Shown piece after piece: positions 30,381 to 39,981 of a stretch of DNA of 64,000 bases; position 1 is the first letter of the stretch; each line of letters begins with the position of its first letter. A model generated the notes under the pieces. It made no database searches, was not told where the DNA came from, and saw only the letters and a program-made list of their open reading frames with translations. The position numbers and the translations under genes were made by a program. This DNA is from Aedes albopictus (lineage: Eukaryota > Arthropoda > Insecta > Diptera > Culicidae): the NCBI RefSeq assembly GCF_035046485.1, contig NC_085136.1, positions 220,166,853 to 220,230,852 on the forward strand, in the 5' to 3' direction.

Positions 30381-33300
30381 TTACGCATCATCACCTACAC
30401 TTCTGACGTAATTCTGCAAATATGCCGGCTGTTTCTTCTGCCTCACCGGTCGCTGGATCTCTTTTCCTGGTGTATCAACGGAGTTTTCATCATCGTCCTC
30501 GCTACGCCAGTTTCCAACTTTCTTCGTTTGAGTAACGTGCCTTTTTACGATTTGTCCGTCGCTACTCAAGGTAAGGTTTCCGTTAGTTTCCTCAAGAACT
30601 GTGTACTTCTGAGGGTCAAATCTGGACTCTCCTTTCATTCTGCTGTGGCGTTCGATGATCACAGTATCGCCCGGTTTTACGCGACATTCACGGGCTCCCC
30701 GACGTGCATCTTCTCTTTCTTTACCGAGTAGCTTTGCTTTCCTATCCTTCGCATCCAGAGTGTCATCGCTGAAATCAGCTTTTTGATAGTCCAAGAGGGG
30801 TAAACGTCGCTTGATCTTCCGGCCCATCAATACTTCCTCCGGTGGGATGCCAGTTACTGAATGGGCAGCCGCATTGTGCGCGTTCACAGCTGCCTGCAGC
30901 TCATCCGTGAACTTAGTTCCATTGTCGGTAGCAGAGGCCATGGCTCGGTTGATGAGCTTCATATAGTTTTCCACCATCCCATTCTGTTGAGGAAACAGGG
31001 GGGTGGAAAACATGGTCTGTATCCCCCTTTGGGCACAATACTGCTTATATTCTGCGCTGTTAAACGGTGGACCGTTATCGGAACGCATTGACGCCGGAAA
31101 GCCTTCCCTACTGAAAACATCTTCCAGTACACGCTTAGTGTGGTCAAAGCTTGTGGATTTGACCGGTCGTGCAATAAGATATCTGGACCGATAATCTACA
31201 ATCACCAATATAGATATGCCACCGTGCTTGGCGTATGGCCCGTTGAAATCTAGGGCAATCGTCTCCCAAACAGATTGAGGTGCGAATACCCGCCTCATAG
31301 GGGTGGGTTTCTCGGGTTTCCCATTGACGGCGCATGTCCTGCAGGATTGTACCCATTTCTCGGCATCCGATGTGATTCCAGGCCACCACACACGTTCCCT
31401 CAGGATGCTTTTTAATTTGGCTACCATAGGATGGCCATCATGAGCCAGCTCCAGAGTTCGATCCCTCAACTTCTCCGGAATTACCGCGCAACCATTCCTA
31501 ACCAGCAAACCATCCTTTAAGGAAAGTTCATCGGCAACGGCTTGAAACTTACTGAGATCCGCTGTCCACTCGCCAGATTCCAAGGATACGCATACTCTCT
31601 GAAGTGTTGGATCGTTCTGAGTTGCCTCCCTTATTTCACTCTCCGTCAAGAAACCATCCTTGCTTGAGTCGATGCAGGCTATCTCCCAGGGACTCTTTTG
31701 TTCATCGAATGGTTCATCGGTTCCGACGTAAAGTCTAGACGAAGGGTCGGCAATGTTGTCACGCCCTCTCACAAACTCTACATCGTAGTTGTAGGGGCTA
31801 AGGCGAAGCGCCCATCCATCGGCCCGGGTTAGTGCTCGTTTGGAGTCCTCACGCGTACGATTAAGGATGAAAGTAATACCTTCTGCGTCGGTTCTCAGTG
31901 TGAAACGTCTTCAAAGCAAAAAGAAGGAGAAATGTTCAATGGCCCAGACCGCCCCGAGCGCCTCACGCTGGTTTTGGGCATACTTCTTTTCAGTCGACGT
32001 TAATGCCTTCGAGGCAAAGCTAATAATTCTTGGTGAGTTCCCATCCTTCTGCTGTACCAGCACCGCACCGAGGGCGTCGGGTGACGCGTCAGTGTATAAT
32101 ATGGTCCTGTCTTGTTCCGAGAAATACCCCAAGGTGGTAGTGCAGTGAGTGATTTTGTGTTTGATTTCCTCGAATGCCTTTTGTTGTTGCGGTCCCCATG
32201 TCCACGTCCTGCTTGAAGACACGGCCCAGAGCGGGTGCGTGATGTTGGCAAAGTTGTCGATGTATGGGCTAATGTACGTAGCTAATCCCAAGAAGCTACG
32301 CAGTTCCGATCCAGTGGTGGGTGAGCGGAAATTTTCGATGTCTCTAACTTTCGCCTCATCCACGTGGAATCCGTTCTGGTCAAGCTCATGTCCGAGGAAC
32401 TTGACATGAGTTTTCTCAAACTCACATTTCGCCTTATTAAGCGTCAAGTTGTTCTTCCGCAAAACTTCCAATACACGACAGGTGATCTTTCGAAGTTGCT
32501 CGGGTGAATCAGCAAAGATAAGCACATCGTCAATGTAAACGATGATATTTTCTTCTCCTTCGAGAATACGGCACATTTCTCTCTGGAAGATCTCCGGAGC
32601 GCAGTTTACACCGAACATCAGTCGGGTAAAACGATACATGCCGCTCTCGGTTAAGAACGTCGTCAGGTCGCGAGACTCCTTGCTTAGCTCCAGATGATAA
32701 TAGGCATTACTTAAATCAAGCTTTGTGAAGTATCTGGCCCCATGCAGCTTGATTTTTATTTCATCCAACAGAGGGAGTCGGTAGTACTCCCTCTTTATGG
32801 CCTTGTTAGCTGACCGCATATTGACGACTAGCCTGAAGTCGTTCTTACCCTTCGGCACCGCGGACATCCCGCTGATCCACCCAGGGGCATCCACTACTCG
32901 CTCGATAATGCCCTGCATCTCCATATCGTGTAATCGACGTCTTGCCCCTTCACGATATGCGGCTGGTACGTTATAGTAGGCATTTTTAGCCGGCGGAATG
33001 GTTCTGTCTACGCTGAACTTAACGAGCACACCCGGCATTTTAGGGAATACCTCCGGTTGATCTATTTCACAGCTGTTCACCGCTAGACCGACCTCCAGTA
33101 GTCGCATCTCTCCGGCTGTTGTTCGACCTAGTAAGGACCGCCGGCCTTCGTTAACAACCAAGAATTCTGCTTCAACCACTGGCTTTGACGAACCGACAAT
33201 TTCCACCTTCGCTCGAAAAGAACATTTCATGGCCATGGGGCTTGTGGTCGCGTATGCTCGCAGTTCTTGGTTCGGCGTGGTCTTCGTGATTTGTAACTCT

Positions 33301-33491
33301 GCTAAACCTTTTTCGTACTGCTCATTCAGAACGGACCAGTCTGAGCCACCAATGATGTTGACATCGGCCCCGGAGTCAATTAAGAGACTAATCGGTGAGG
33401 ACTTTCCCACCCGGCAGTTGACCAACACATCATCCAGCGAAATGGCATTGACTTCCTGAAAAGGGGGTATGTTGTCCGTAAAATGAAACAT
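30381..33491 (-). pseudogene. pol: Pol polyprotein of gypsy-type element, one in-frame stop
   Basis: About 1036 codons in one frame from ATG at 33491, interrupted only by TGA at 31911-31913 (codon 527). In order: aspartic protease with LLIDSGADVNIIG (D39-G41); reverse transcriptase with VYIDDVLIFAD near residue 320 and FLGHELDQNGF; RNase H with YTDASPDALGAV near 470; then, after the stop, the rest of RNase H. Integrase has HDGH and C144/C147 (numbered from the ATG at 31772) as a zinc-binding H2C2, and D175, D232, E268 giving D-35-E. It copies and integrates the element. The stop falls within RNase H, so this copy cannot make a full Pol without readthrough. Pol lies 70 bp beyond gag in a different frame, and a stop just upstream of its ATG rules out a simple overlapping frameshift. 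Confidence 0.93.
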
Positions 33492-33562
33492 TTTGTTCTT
33501 GCGAAAAGAAAGGTCAATTCAAAAACGAATCTTTATTTCACTAGTTATTACTCGTCAATTCC

Positions 33563-34825
33563 TCATACCTGATCAGTTCCATTGGGTGGTCTTTCCTCCC
33601 TTTTCTGAATGCTGTGAATCTTCCTGTTGTCCCGGCAGACAGCGGCGAAATGGCCCTCTATTCCACAGGTTCGGCATTTCCTGCCTAGGGCTGGACACGT
33701 ATCGCCATTATGGGTCATCCTGTTACATCGGGAGCAACGGAACCGTCTCCCTTGGCGGAAATTTCCGTTAGTGCGAGAAGATTGCGAGCTGTAGTTTTGC
33801 ATACGAGCACGCTTCGGAGGTGGTGGGGTTGGTCCTGATTTTCCCCGAGCAACGGCAAACACATCCGGGGCCACCGGCTTGGAACTATCGTCGAAGGACT
33901 CGTCTCGGGTTGCCGCCTGAACAATAAAAGTCGTATCGTATCCAAACGTTCGGGATAATTTGGCCAGCTCTCGATTGGCCAAGCCCTTCAACAGTTGGGC
34001 TCTTACGAAGCGCTCTTGGTCATCCAACGAATACCCACACAATCGAACTTTTTCCATGAGCCTCGAATGGAACATTACTGCCGATTCGCCCTTTTCTTGC
34101 TTCATGGAGGTAAACGCCTCGTGCTCAGCCGAGGTGTCCGTCATGGACTTCAGATGCGTGTCGATGTTCTTGACGAATGTCGAGTAGCATGTTGGCTCAT
34201 TAAGATTTGGGCGCAGCTTTGCAGCGCGTACGATCCCTTGCAGCTCTCTTCCCATGGTTAGGAAAAGAAGCTTGGCACGGCGAATGGGATCGAGCGGGTT
34301 TGACAGCGACACGGCAATCTCGAAGTTCTCCAAGAACTCTTTCCAGGCTTCCCAAAGCTTGTTCGCCGGCACGTTCTTTGGAAACGGAGGAATTGAGTCC
34401 GTTCGGATGGAAGAGTACGCAACACTTTGGGATCCGGAATCCTTGGAGAATCCCCATCCGATCTCGCTTTGTTCAACCGGTTCGTTCCTTGCCGAATTTT
34501 TGCGGGAGTCAGTGAACTCAATCAACAATCTCTCCAAACGATTGAGTCTCTCATCTACATTTTCTGCCCCTGAGTGAGCGTCCATCCGGTTCCCTTCCGT
34601 GTTGGTGGCCGCCGGGTCATCTGTCGACCATTCGATCTCCTCAGCGAATTGATCTTCTGCTTCCACGTCGGTTTCGAATGGTTCCGTTGATTCTACCACC
34701 TCGTTTGCGCCCAGTTGACATGAGTTCACATCGTCCGCATATTCAGACTCTACCACATATAACTCGGATCCATCCTCATCTACGTACGCGGCAGGTGCCC
34801 GAACATACGTTCCGTTTGCAGACAT
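33563..34825 (-). CDS. gag: Gag of gypsy-type element
   Basis: 420 codons, intact from ATG at 34825 to TGA at 33563-33565. An acidic N-terminal half precedes a Gag core with WEAWKEFLENFEIAVSL and LLFLTMGRELQGI, then a basic stretch and two CCHC zinc knuckles: CSRCNRMTHNGDTC at about residues 364-377 and CRTCGIEGHFAAVC at about 384-397. It packages element RNA into virus-like particles. The 5' leader from LTR to ATG is about 710 bp. Length and domain order are ordinary for Ty3/gypsy. Coding looks undamaged, in line with recent insertion. Confidence 0.92.
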   Translation of the reverse strand: MSANGTYVRAPAAYVDEDGSELYVVESEYADDVNSCQLGANEVVESTEPFETDVEAEDQFAEEIEWSTDDPAATNTEGNRMDAHSGAENVDERLNRLERLLIEFTDSRKNSARNEPVEQSEIGWGFSKDSGSQSVAYSSIRTDSIPPFPKNVPANKLWEAWKEFLENFEIAVSLSNPLDPIRRAKLLFLTMGRELQGIVRAAKLRPNLNEPTCYSTFVKNIDTHLKSMTDTSAEHEAFTSMKQEKGESAVMFHSRLMEKVRLCGYSLDDQERFVRAQLLKGLANRELAKLSRTFGYDTTFIVQAATRDESFDDSSKPVAPDVFAVARGKSGPTPPPPKRARMQNYSSQSSRTNGNFRQGRRFRCSRCNRMTHNGDTCPALGRKCRTCGIEGHFAAVCRDNRKIHSIQKREERPPNGTDQV

Positions 34826-35517
34826 AACGAGTATCTGAAATGCGTCGATAAGGACATGCTAATAAATTGCCTTGTTTCAAAATTAACCGCGTAAAATCTA
34901 AAAATTAATTCAGGGCATTATATCATGAATCGCAACCAATGAAACCTTATCATGCCCATTCTAATCATGTTACGTCCTACATGGGCTCCTTTTGGGGGTC
35001 CTTCTGGCTACAATAACATTACGGACTCCCGTCAACGCAACGCTTACCTAGGCAAATTTTAATTTTTTCAATGCCTGCTATGCGGACTCTCGTCAACGCT
35101 ATTGAAAATCCCATCACATCGATCATACCTGAATGAAAGTTTTGCACTTTTTTACGGCTGCCACAAGCTATCAGATGGTTTCTCAACACTCATCTTCCCA
35201 TAAGTCGGTATTAATGGCAGTCTCAGCTCATTAAATCATTGATGATTTGCATTTCCAAGTGCAAGTATCCATAACCTCAACCGCCGATGGCTGTCTCAGA
35301 GCATCCCAGAACAAGGTTACGTTTTTTTTTCAATTTTTGTTGGCTACTCCGCTTTAGAGATGGTAGTCTCTACTCATCAGACCGCATGTTCGAGTGATTG
35401 TTCTAGAATCATCAAACTCGTGCTGGTAGCATTGCTTTGCTTCGAATTTCGCCAAAACACGATTTCCGAGGTCATCAGCAGGTTCTCTTCCTTTTAGCTG
35501 CCCTAAGTGGGCAGTTA
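34826..35517 (-). other. 5' leader of gypsy-type element
   Basis: Untranslated leader between the primer-binding site and the gag start. It contains two copies of a GCGGACTCCCGTCAACG-like phrase (near 35024 and 35085) and no long frame. Confidence 0.6.
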
Positions 35518-35535
35518 ACCTGAAAGGATCGCCAA
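35518..35535 (-). promoter_or_regulatory. Primer-binding site
   Basis: Minus strand, directly inside the 5' LTR: TGGCGATCCTTTCAGG follows one base after the LTR end. TGG is the complement of a tRNA CCA end. The tRNA was not identified. Confidence 0.7.
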
Positions 35536-35796
35536 TGTGCAATTCGGCCGATGACCCCCGCGGAAACCGCTGCAGCACAAAGCGCCGCTACTCACCTTTG
35601 AAGTACGTCCACTCCGGTCGATGGCTAAGACATGAAAGAGGCCGAGTCCGATGGGCAATCGGACACGATGCTTGTAGCGTGTATGTATTGGTGACACGAG
35701 CCATAAAGGGCTGTCTGACGTAACCAAGCATGTGTTACGTTTATCTTTAACACGTCTCACATCCCCAACGGTGTAGGGCTGTGCAGCATATACACA
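35536..35796 (-). repeat. 5' LTR of gypsy-type element
   Basis: 261 bp, TG...CA, same sequence as the 3' LTR. The element's promoter and polyadenylation signal should lie here. Short frames inside it are not genes. Confidence 0.95.
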
Positions 35797-36822
35797 ATAC
35801 ACTATTCTCTGAACCCTTCAAGTTCCCTACATTCTTCTCTACTCCTACACTTCATGAAAACACGTGGTACAAAATCATATCTCTGAACTTCTCCGGTTTC
35901 CGGGATTCCCTCATTGGCTCGAGCCCCAGGACAAACTTCTTTTTTTAATCGTCTGATATTCAGGATCTGTAAAATATAAAAATAAGCGGTTTTCACTATG
36001 ATCGATGGGAAGAGTTGTACTTCATGCAAGGGTAGTTGTCAAACCGGAAGTCCAAGCTTGAACCTGATTTTGCACCGGAAATGAATGTTCCCTGGTGCTA
36101 TGTTTGGCGATATGTTCTACAGCTGCCTTTTGGCTACTTTTTCAATAATTAGCTGTTAATTCTCGGTAGATCAATCAAGGTGGAATCTAAATCTGGTCTT
36201 TTATTTCTTAGCGAAGCGTGCTTTTACAAATTGGAATCAATTTTGTAAATTGGGACAGAAACCGATAAACGCCTAAAAGTATGCAATGATCTAGTAATAA
36301 TTCGTTGGCTAAAAGTATGACCCGTGTTTTAATTTTAGGTTGATCAATCACATGAGTGATACTCTTAAAAGAAAGGCTCAAATATACGAACCAAATTCTT
36401 CAAAGAAACCAAACTTCTAAAATCATCTTTTCAGGTGCAAAATGATTATGATCACGAAATTGGGTCTTAGGGAGTCCTACCGGAAGTACACTCCTGGGAC
36501 CAAGTTTCAGATGCAACTCATGCTAGAATGCAGCCTCAGCATTGTGTTCTTGCGTTGGCCTACCATTTGAAGTTGTTAAAAATTTCAGAATTTTTATAAA
36601 ATACCACATTCATAGACGACTCGCCAAAACATTGTACCAGGGAACACTTATTTCCGGTGCAAAAGTAGGTTCAAGCATGGACTTCCGGTTTGACAACTAC
36701 TCTTACATGAAGTATAACTCTTCCCATCGATCATAGTGAAAACCGCTTATTTTTATATTTTACAGATCTTGAGTATCAGACGATTAAAAATAAGAAGTTT
36801 GTCCTGGGGCTCTGAGGGTTAA

Positions 36823-37085
36823 AGGAAGCGGTCGGCTGTGAAAAGCGGCGATGGTGGATGAGCTGAAATCTCACCAGAAAAATGGAACATGGGAGCTCGT
36901 CGATCCACACGAACGGTAGTTGGTTGTCGCTGGGTCTATAAACTGAAGCGGAATGCGGCTGGCGAGATCACCAAATACAAGGCGCTCAGGGATACACTCA
37001 GAAGTACGGTGTCGATTACGACGAGGTATTCGCACCGGTGACTACCCACAGTACACTGTCCATGGCTAATCCTTTACATGGTTGC
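36823..37085 (+). pseudogene. Copia-type reverse transcriptase fragment
   Basis: Encodes KEAVGCEKRRWMDELKSHQK, NGTWELVDP, VVGCRWVYKLKRNAAGEITK and (after a small deletion) QKYGVDYDEVFAPVTT, the N-terminal RT region of Ty1/copia. It continues the frame broken at 29113. It ends abruptly near 37085, just before the palindrome GACGTTGAATAACGTC (37093) that starts the next repeat array. Confidence 0.75.
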
Positions 37086-37338
37086 GTCTTTTGACGTTGA
37101 ATAACGTCCTTCGGCAACATATAGGGGTGTAACTTCAGAAAAACCAAAAATCGGCCGCGTCACGAAAAGTGGTCAGCTTTTGAACGCTAATAACTCAGTC
37201 ATTTATGAACGAATTTTAAAAATTTTAGCACCGATCAGACGCAAATATTTCCAGCAATTATGTCAATTAATAACAACTATTGATTTTCAATAGCGAACTA
37301 TTGAAAATTTAGGAAAAGTGAACCCATGTTTTATCCAG

Positions 37339-37396
37339 CCAATCACGTTCGAGCACAGTTTTGGACTTTTCCATCGAGCGCCTGGCAGTATAAAAG
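37339..37396 (+). promoter_or_regulatory. Unit 1 promoter (CCAAT 37339, TATA 37389)
   Basis: CCAATCACG at 37339-37347 and TATAAAAG at 37389-37396, followed by a pyrimidine-rich CTTCTTCC initiator-like stretch. Confidence 0.6.
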
Positions 37397-37796
37397 CTAT
37401 TTCTTCTTCCCCGCTTCCTTCATTCTTCATCAACACCTCGAGGGGAACGCATCGGCAGAGAGCTGTGCAGTTTGCTCCGTTTGCGTTTTCATTTAGTGTT
37501 GTTTGGCAAGCCGAGCACGGTGGTCGGTGCGGTGCGTCTTCGCGTGCAGCAGGTCGAGCGGAGCCGTTCACCGGATCAGAAACGGGGGAGCACAGCTCGG
37601 TTTGTATTTTCGCTCAGCATTCTCTTCTCACAGCACATTCTCACGCTGTCGACCGCGGTAGACGGACGGACGCACCGACGACAACCGAGCAGCAGCGGCG
37701 GTGGTGGAATTATTTATCATTTCCCCAGTTCGGAAGCGGATGGGCGCCGACGACACGGCAGCAATGCGGTTTGGTTTTGTGAAATCAAAATTAAAC

Positions 37797-37812
37797 AGCC
37801 CTTATTAGGGCT
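37797..37812 (+). terminator. Unit 1 histone-like 3' stem-loop
   Basis: AGCCCTTATTAGGGCT: 6-bp stem and 4-nt loop, preceded by AAAC. About 15-30 nt downstream are purine-rich bases, as for a histone downstream element. Confidence 0.6.
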
Positions 37813-38099
37813 GCAATTCTAAATTCCACGTAAGAGTTGTTTCGATTTCCTCTAGAAAGTGAAGAAACGCAAGTGCAAACATTTTGAAACCTACTTCGAG
37901 AGCACCGCCAGCAACCTAGAAGCAGCCGCGGCGGTGGCTCATTCGCATTTCCCCAGTGCGGTAGCGGATGGGCATGGCAACAACTGGGAATATTTTAACC
38001 GCAGGCATGATGTCGAATCTATTCTAAATTCAGGATACGGTAACAAAAGCATAAACTTATGCGCGCATCATAAATCTGCTTGAAATTTCTTCAACTTTG

Positions 38100-38880
38100 A
38101 AAAATGGCAGGTTTGCTGGAAAATGAAAACTGTTAACCAGCGTTGCCAAATTTCAATAAGAATTTTAGAATTTCAAATATCTGTAATCTTTAGAAATTTT
38201 GGTCGAAAATACATGACTTTTGCACTTTTTACTTGGAGAATGTTATCTCCAAGTGATTTTTACTTGGAGAATGTTATCTTAAGTTGAACCATTTGTCATC
38301 TAAATTTGAACTAGTAAACGGGGGTGAGCTTCTTGTGTTGGCCTGTAGATTGCGCTAGTAGTTGCTTTGTTTACTCTTGGGGGATGAAAAAATCTAAATT
38401 TAGTTTCCAAATTCCTAAAGAATTTCGAACATTCTGAGTTGAGATTCCACTTCCTAATGAAAAATAGGTATGAGAATTAGCACATTCATGTGATTTTTCA
38501 TTGTTTAGCATGGAATTGGCTGTTTTGTGAGTTGCTCGAGCTGCTGCCGCTAGTAGTTCAAATTAAGATTAAAATTGGTTCAAATTATGATTACGATGGT
38601 TCAAATTAAGATTAAAATCATTGTTTTTTGAAAAATCAAATATTTCAATGAAATTCGGTGCAAATACCAACTTTTTACCATTTAACAGAAAGCTTATACC
38701 CGTGGCTTTCATGTACATACGATTTTGCCGTAGTAAATTATTTCCATGTGGGGGAAAAAATCACTTAAAATTTGCACTGCTTCAGAAAGCCGCAATTTGG
38801 TTCAAATTTTGATTACCTACCCTACTCCGCTATAATAAATTAATGCAGATAAATTTGTATGGCATCGTTGAACTTTACTC
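38100..38880. other. No gene recognised
   Basis: AT-rich spacer between units 1 and 2. ACTTGGAGAATGTTATCT is repeated at 38233 and 38262. GGTTCAAATTA.GATTA phrases recur near 38560-38610. Confidence 0.45.
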
Positions 38881-38893
38881 CCCTCACATCTAA

Positions 38894-38940
38894 CCAATCA
38901 CGTTCGAGAGGGGAAGCCAGGCCATTGTGCCGTATAAAAG
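38894..38940 (+). promoter_or_regulatory. Unit 2 promoter
   Basis: CCAATCACG at 38894-38902 and TATAAAAG at 38933-38940. The unit is short, with its 3' hairpin already at 39121. Confidence 0.6.
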
Positions 38941-39120
38941 CAAACTGCTTCTTCTCATCTTCCATCATTCTTTCTTGACCCCTCGAGGGTATCGCATCGA
39001 AGGAGAGCTAGTTAGTTTCTCCGTTTGCGTTTTCTATCAGTATGCTTTGGTAAGCCGAGCGCGGTGGTTGTCGGCTGTTATGCTCTCCTTCGCATCGTTG
39101 TACGCGGCGCCAAATTAAAC

Positions 39121-39136
39121 AGCCCTTCTAAGGACT
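39121..39136 (+). terminator. Unit 2 stem-loop with one mismatch
   Basis: AGCCCTTCTAAGGACT: the same hairpin with one stem mismatch. Followed by CCCCACAAGAGTC, similar to the CACAAGAGAGAACC after the unit 6 hairpin. Confidence 0.5.
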
Positions 39137-39685
39137 TCAAAAATGTTCCCCACAAGAGTCACCCGAATAATTTTCCTAGACGACGCGCCAGGTCACAAAT
39201 GTGTCCAAACCGGTTAAGTTCAAAACCATAGCATAATTTTTGCAAACGGAGTAGTGGAAATATATTAGATTCTTGTAGCATCCTTGATATTTCCTTCTAT
39301 GCCCATTTTTGCCACACAATCTAGAAGAAAACTACGATATCTAAAAATTCTTAGTTATTTAATTAACTATTGGTAAATTCAGTTCACCAATTAGCAAAAG
39401 CTTGATGGTTTGCATTTTGACGTAAACTACGTCTAAGGGGAAGGTACGGTACTGTACCACGGCACCGGGTGCAAAATGAAAATCTAAAATTTTGCGACCG
39501 TCACGAAATTGCAACAGATTTCAAACGCTAATAACTCAAAAAGTAATCGATGGATTTTCCGGATTATAGCTCGAATCGATGGGAAAACTGCACAACAATT
39601 TTCTACAATACACAAAAGTTACTATTTTCAATTCTAAACTATTGAAAATTTGGAAATAGTGAACCCATGTTTTAATTTTATCCAG

Positions 39686-39694
39686 CCAATCACG
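39686..39694 (+). promoter_or_regulatory. Unit 3 CCAAT box, separated from its TATA
   Basis: CCAATCACG. The matching TATAAAAG is at 44164-44171 on the far side of the Jockey-like insertion; deleting the insertion and one TSD restores the spacing of the other units. Confidence 0.7.
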
Positions 39695-39981
39695 TGCAAG
39701 CACGTTTTTTGGGTTTTTTTCCGTTTAAATTTCGTTTATTTTCTTCGTTTTTGGTTTTACAATTGTTTTTACATTTCAAGGGTTTTGCCCTGGGGCACTT
39801 CAACTTTGGGGATACATACATGTTTTTTTTTTCTGGTGTTATTTAAGTTAAAATTCTAATTTACATATCGGCTCCTGCTGGAGCTCTGGTAGCTTTTATA
39901 AAAAGGAAAAGAGGAGAGATTGGAAAGAATTTGATAACCTAGCTACTATATACAAAACTACTATATACAAAATTTATTATT

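Larger units (their letters stand above)
29335..35796 (-). mobile_element. Complete Ty3/gypsy-type LTR retrotransposon
   Basis: 6462 bp, minus strand, with two 261-bp LTRs that appear identical, a 5-bp TSD ATACA (29330-29334 and 35797-35801), a primer-binding site, a polypurine tract, gag with two zinc knuckles, and pol in the order PR-RT-RNase H-integrase. That order places it in Ty3/gypsy. No env-like frame follows pol. Identical LTRs imply a very recent insertion. Confidence 0.95.
29117..36818. mobile_element. TTAA-inserted element, itself hosting the gypsy element
   Basis: Inserted in copia at TTAA (29113-29116 and 36819-36822). Ends CCCTCAGAGCC and GGCTCTGAGGG are inverted over 11 bp. 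Without the gypsy insertion it would be about 1.2 kb. Its right part (35930-36818) is a foldback: GAGCCCCAGGACAAACTTCT is mirrored at 36793-36812, and GGAAGTCCAAGCTTGAACC near 36683. The dispersed motif AACGCCTAAAAGTATGCAAT is at 36268. No transposase seen. Confidence 0.65.
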
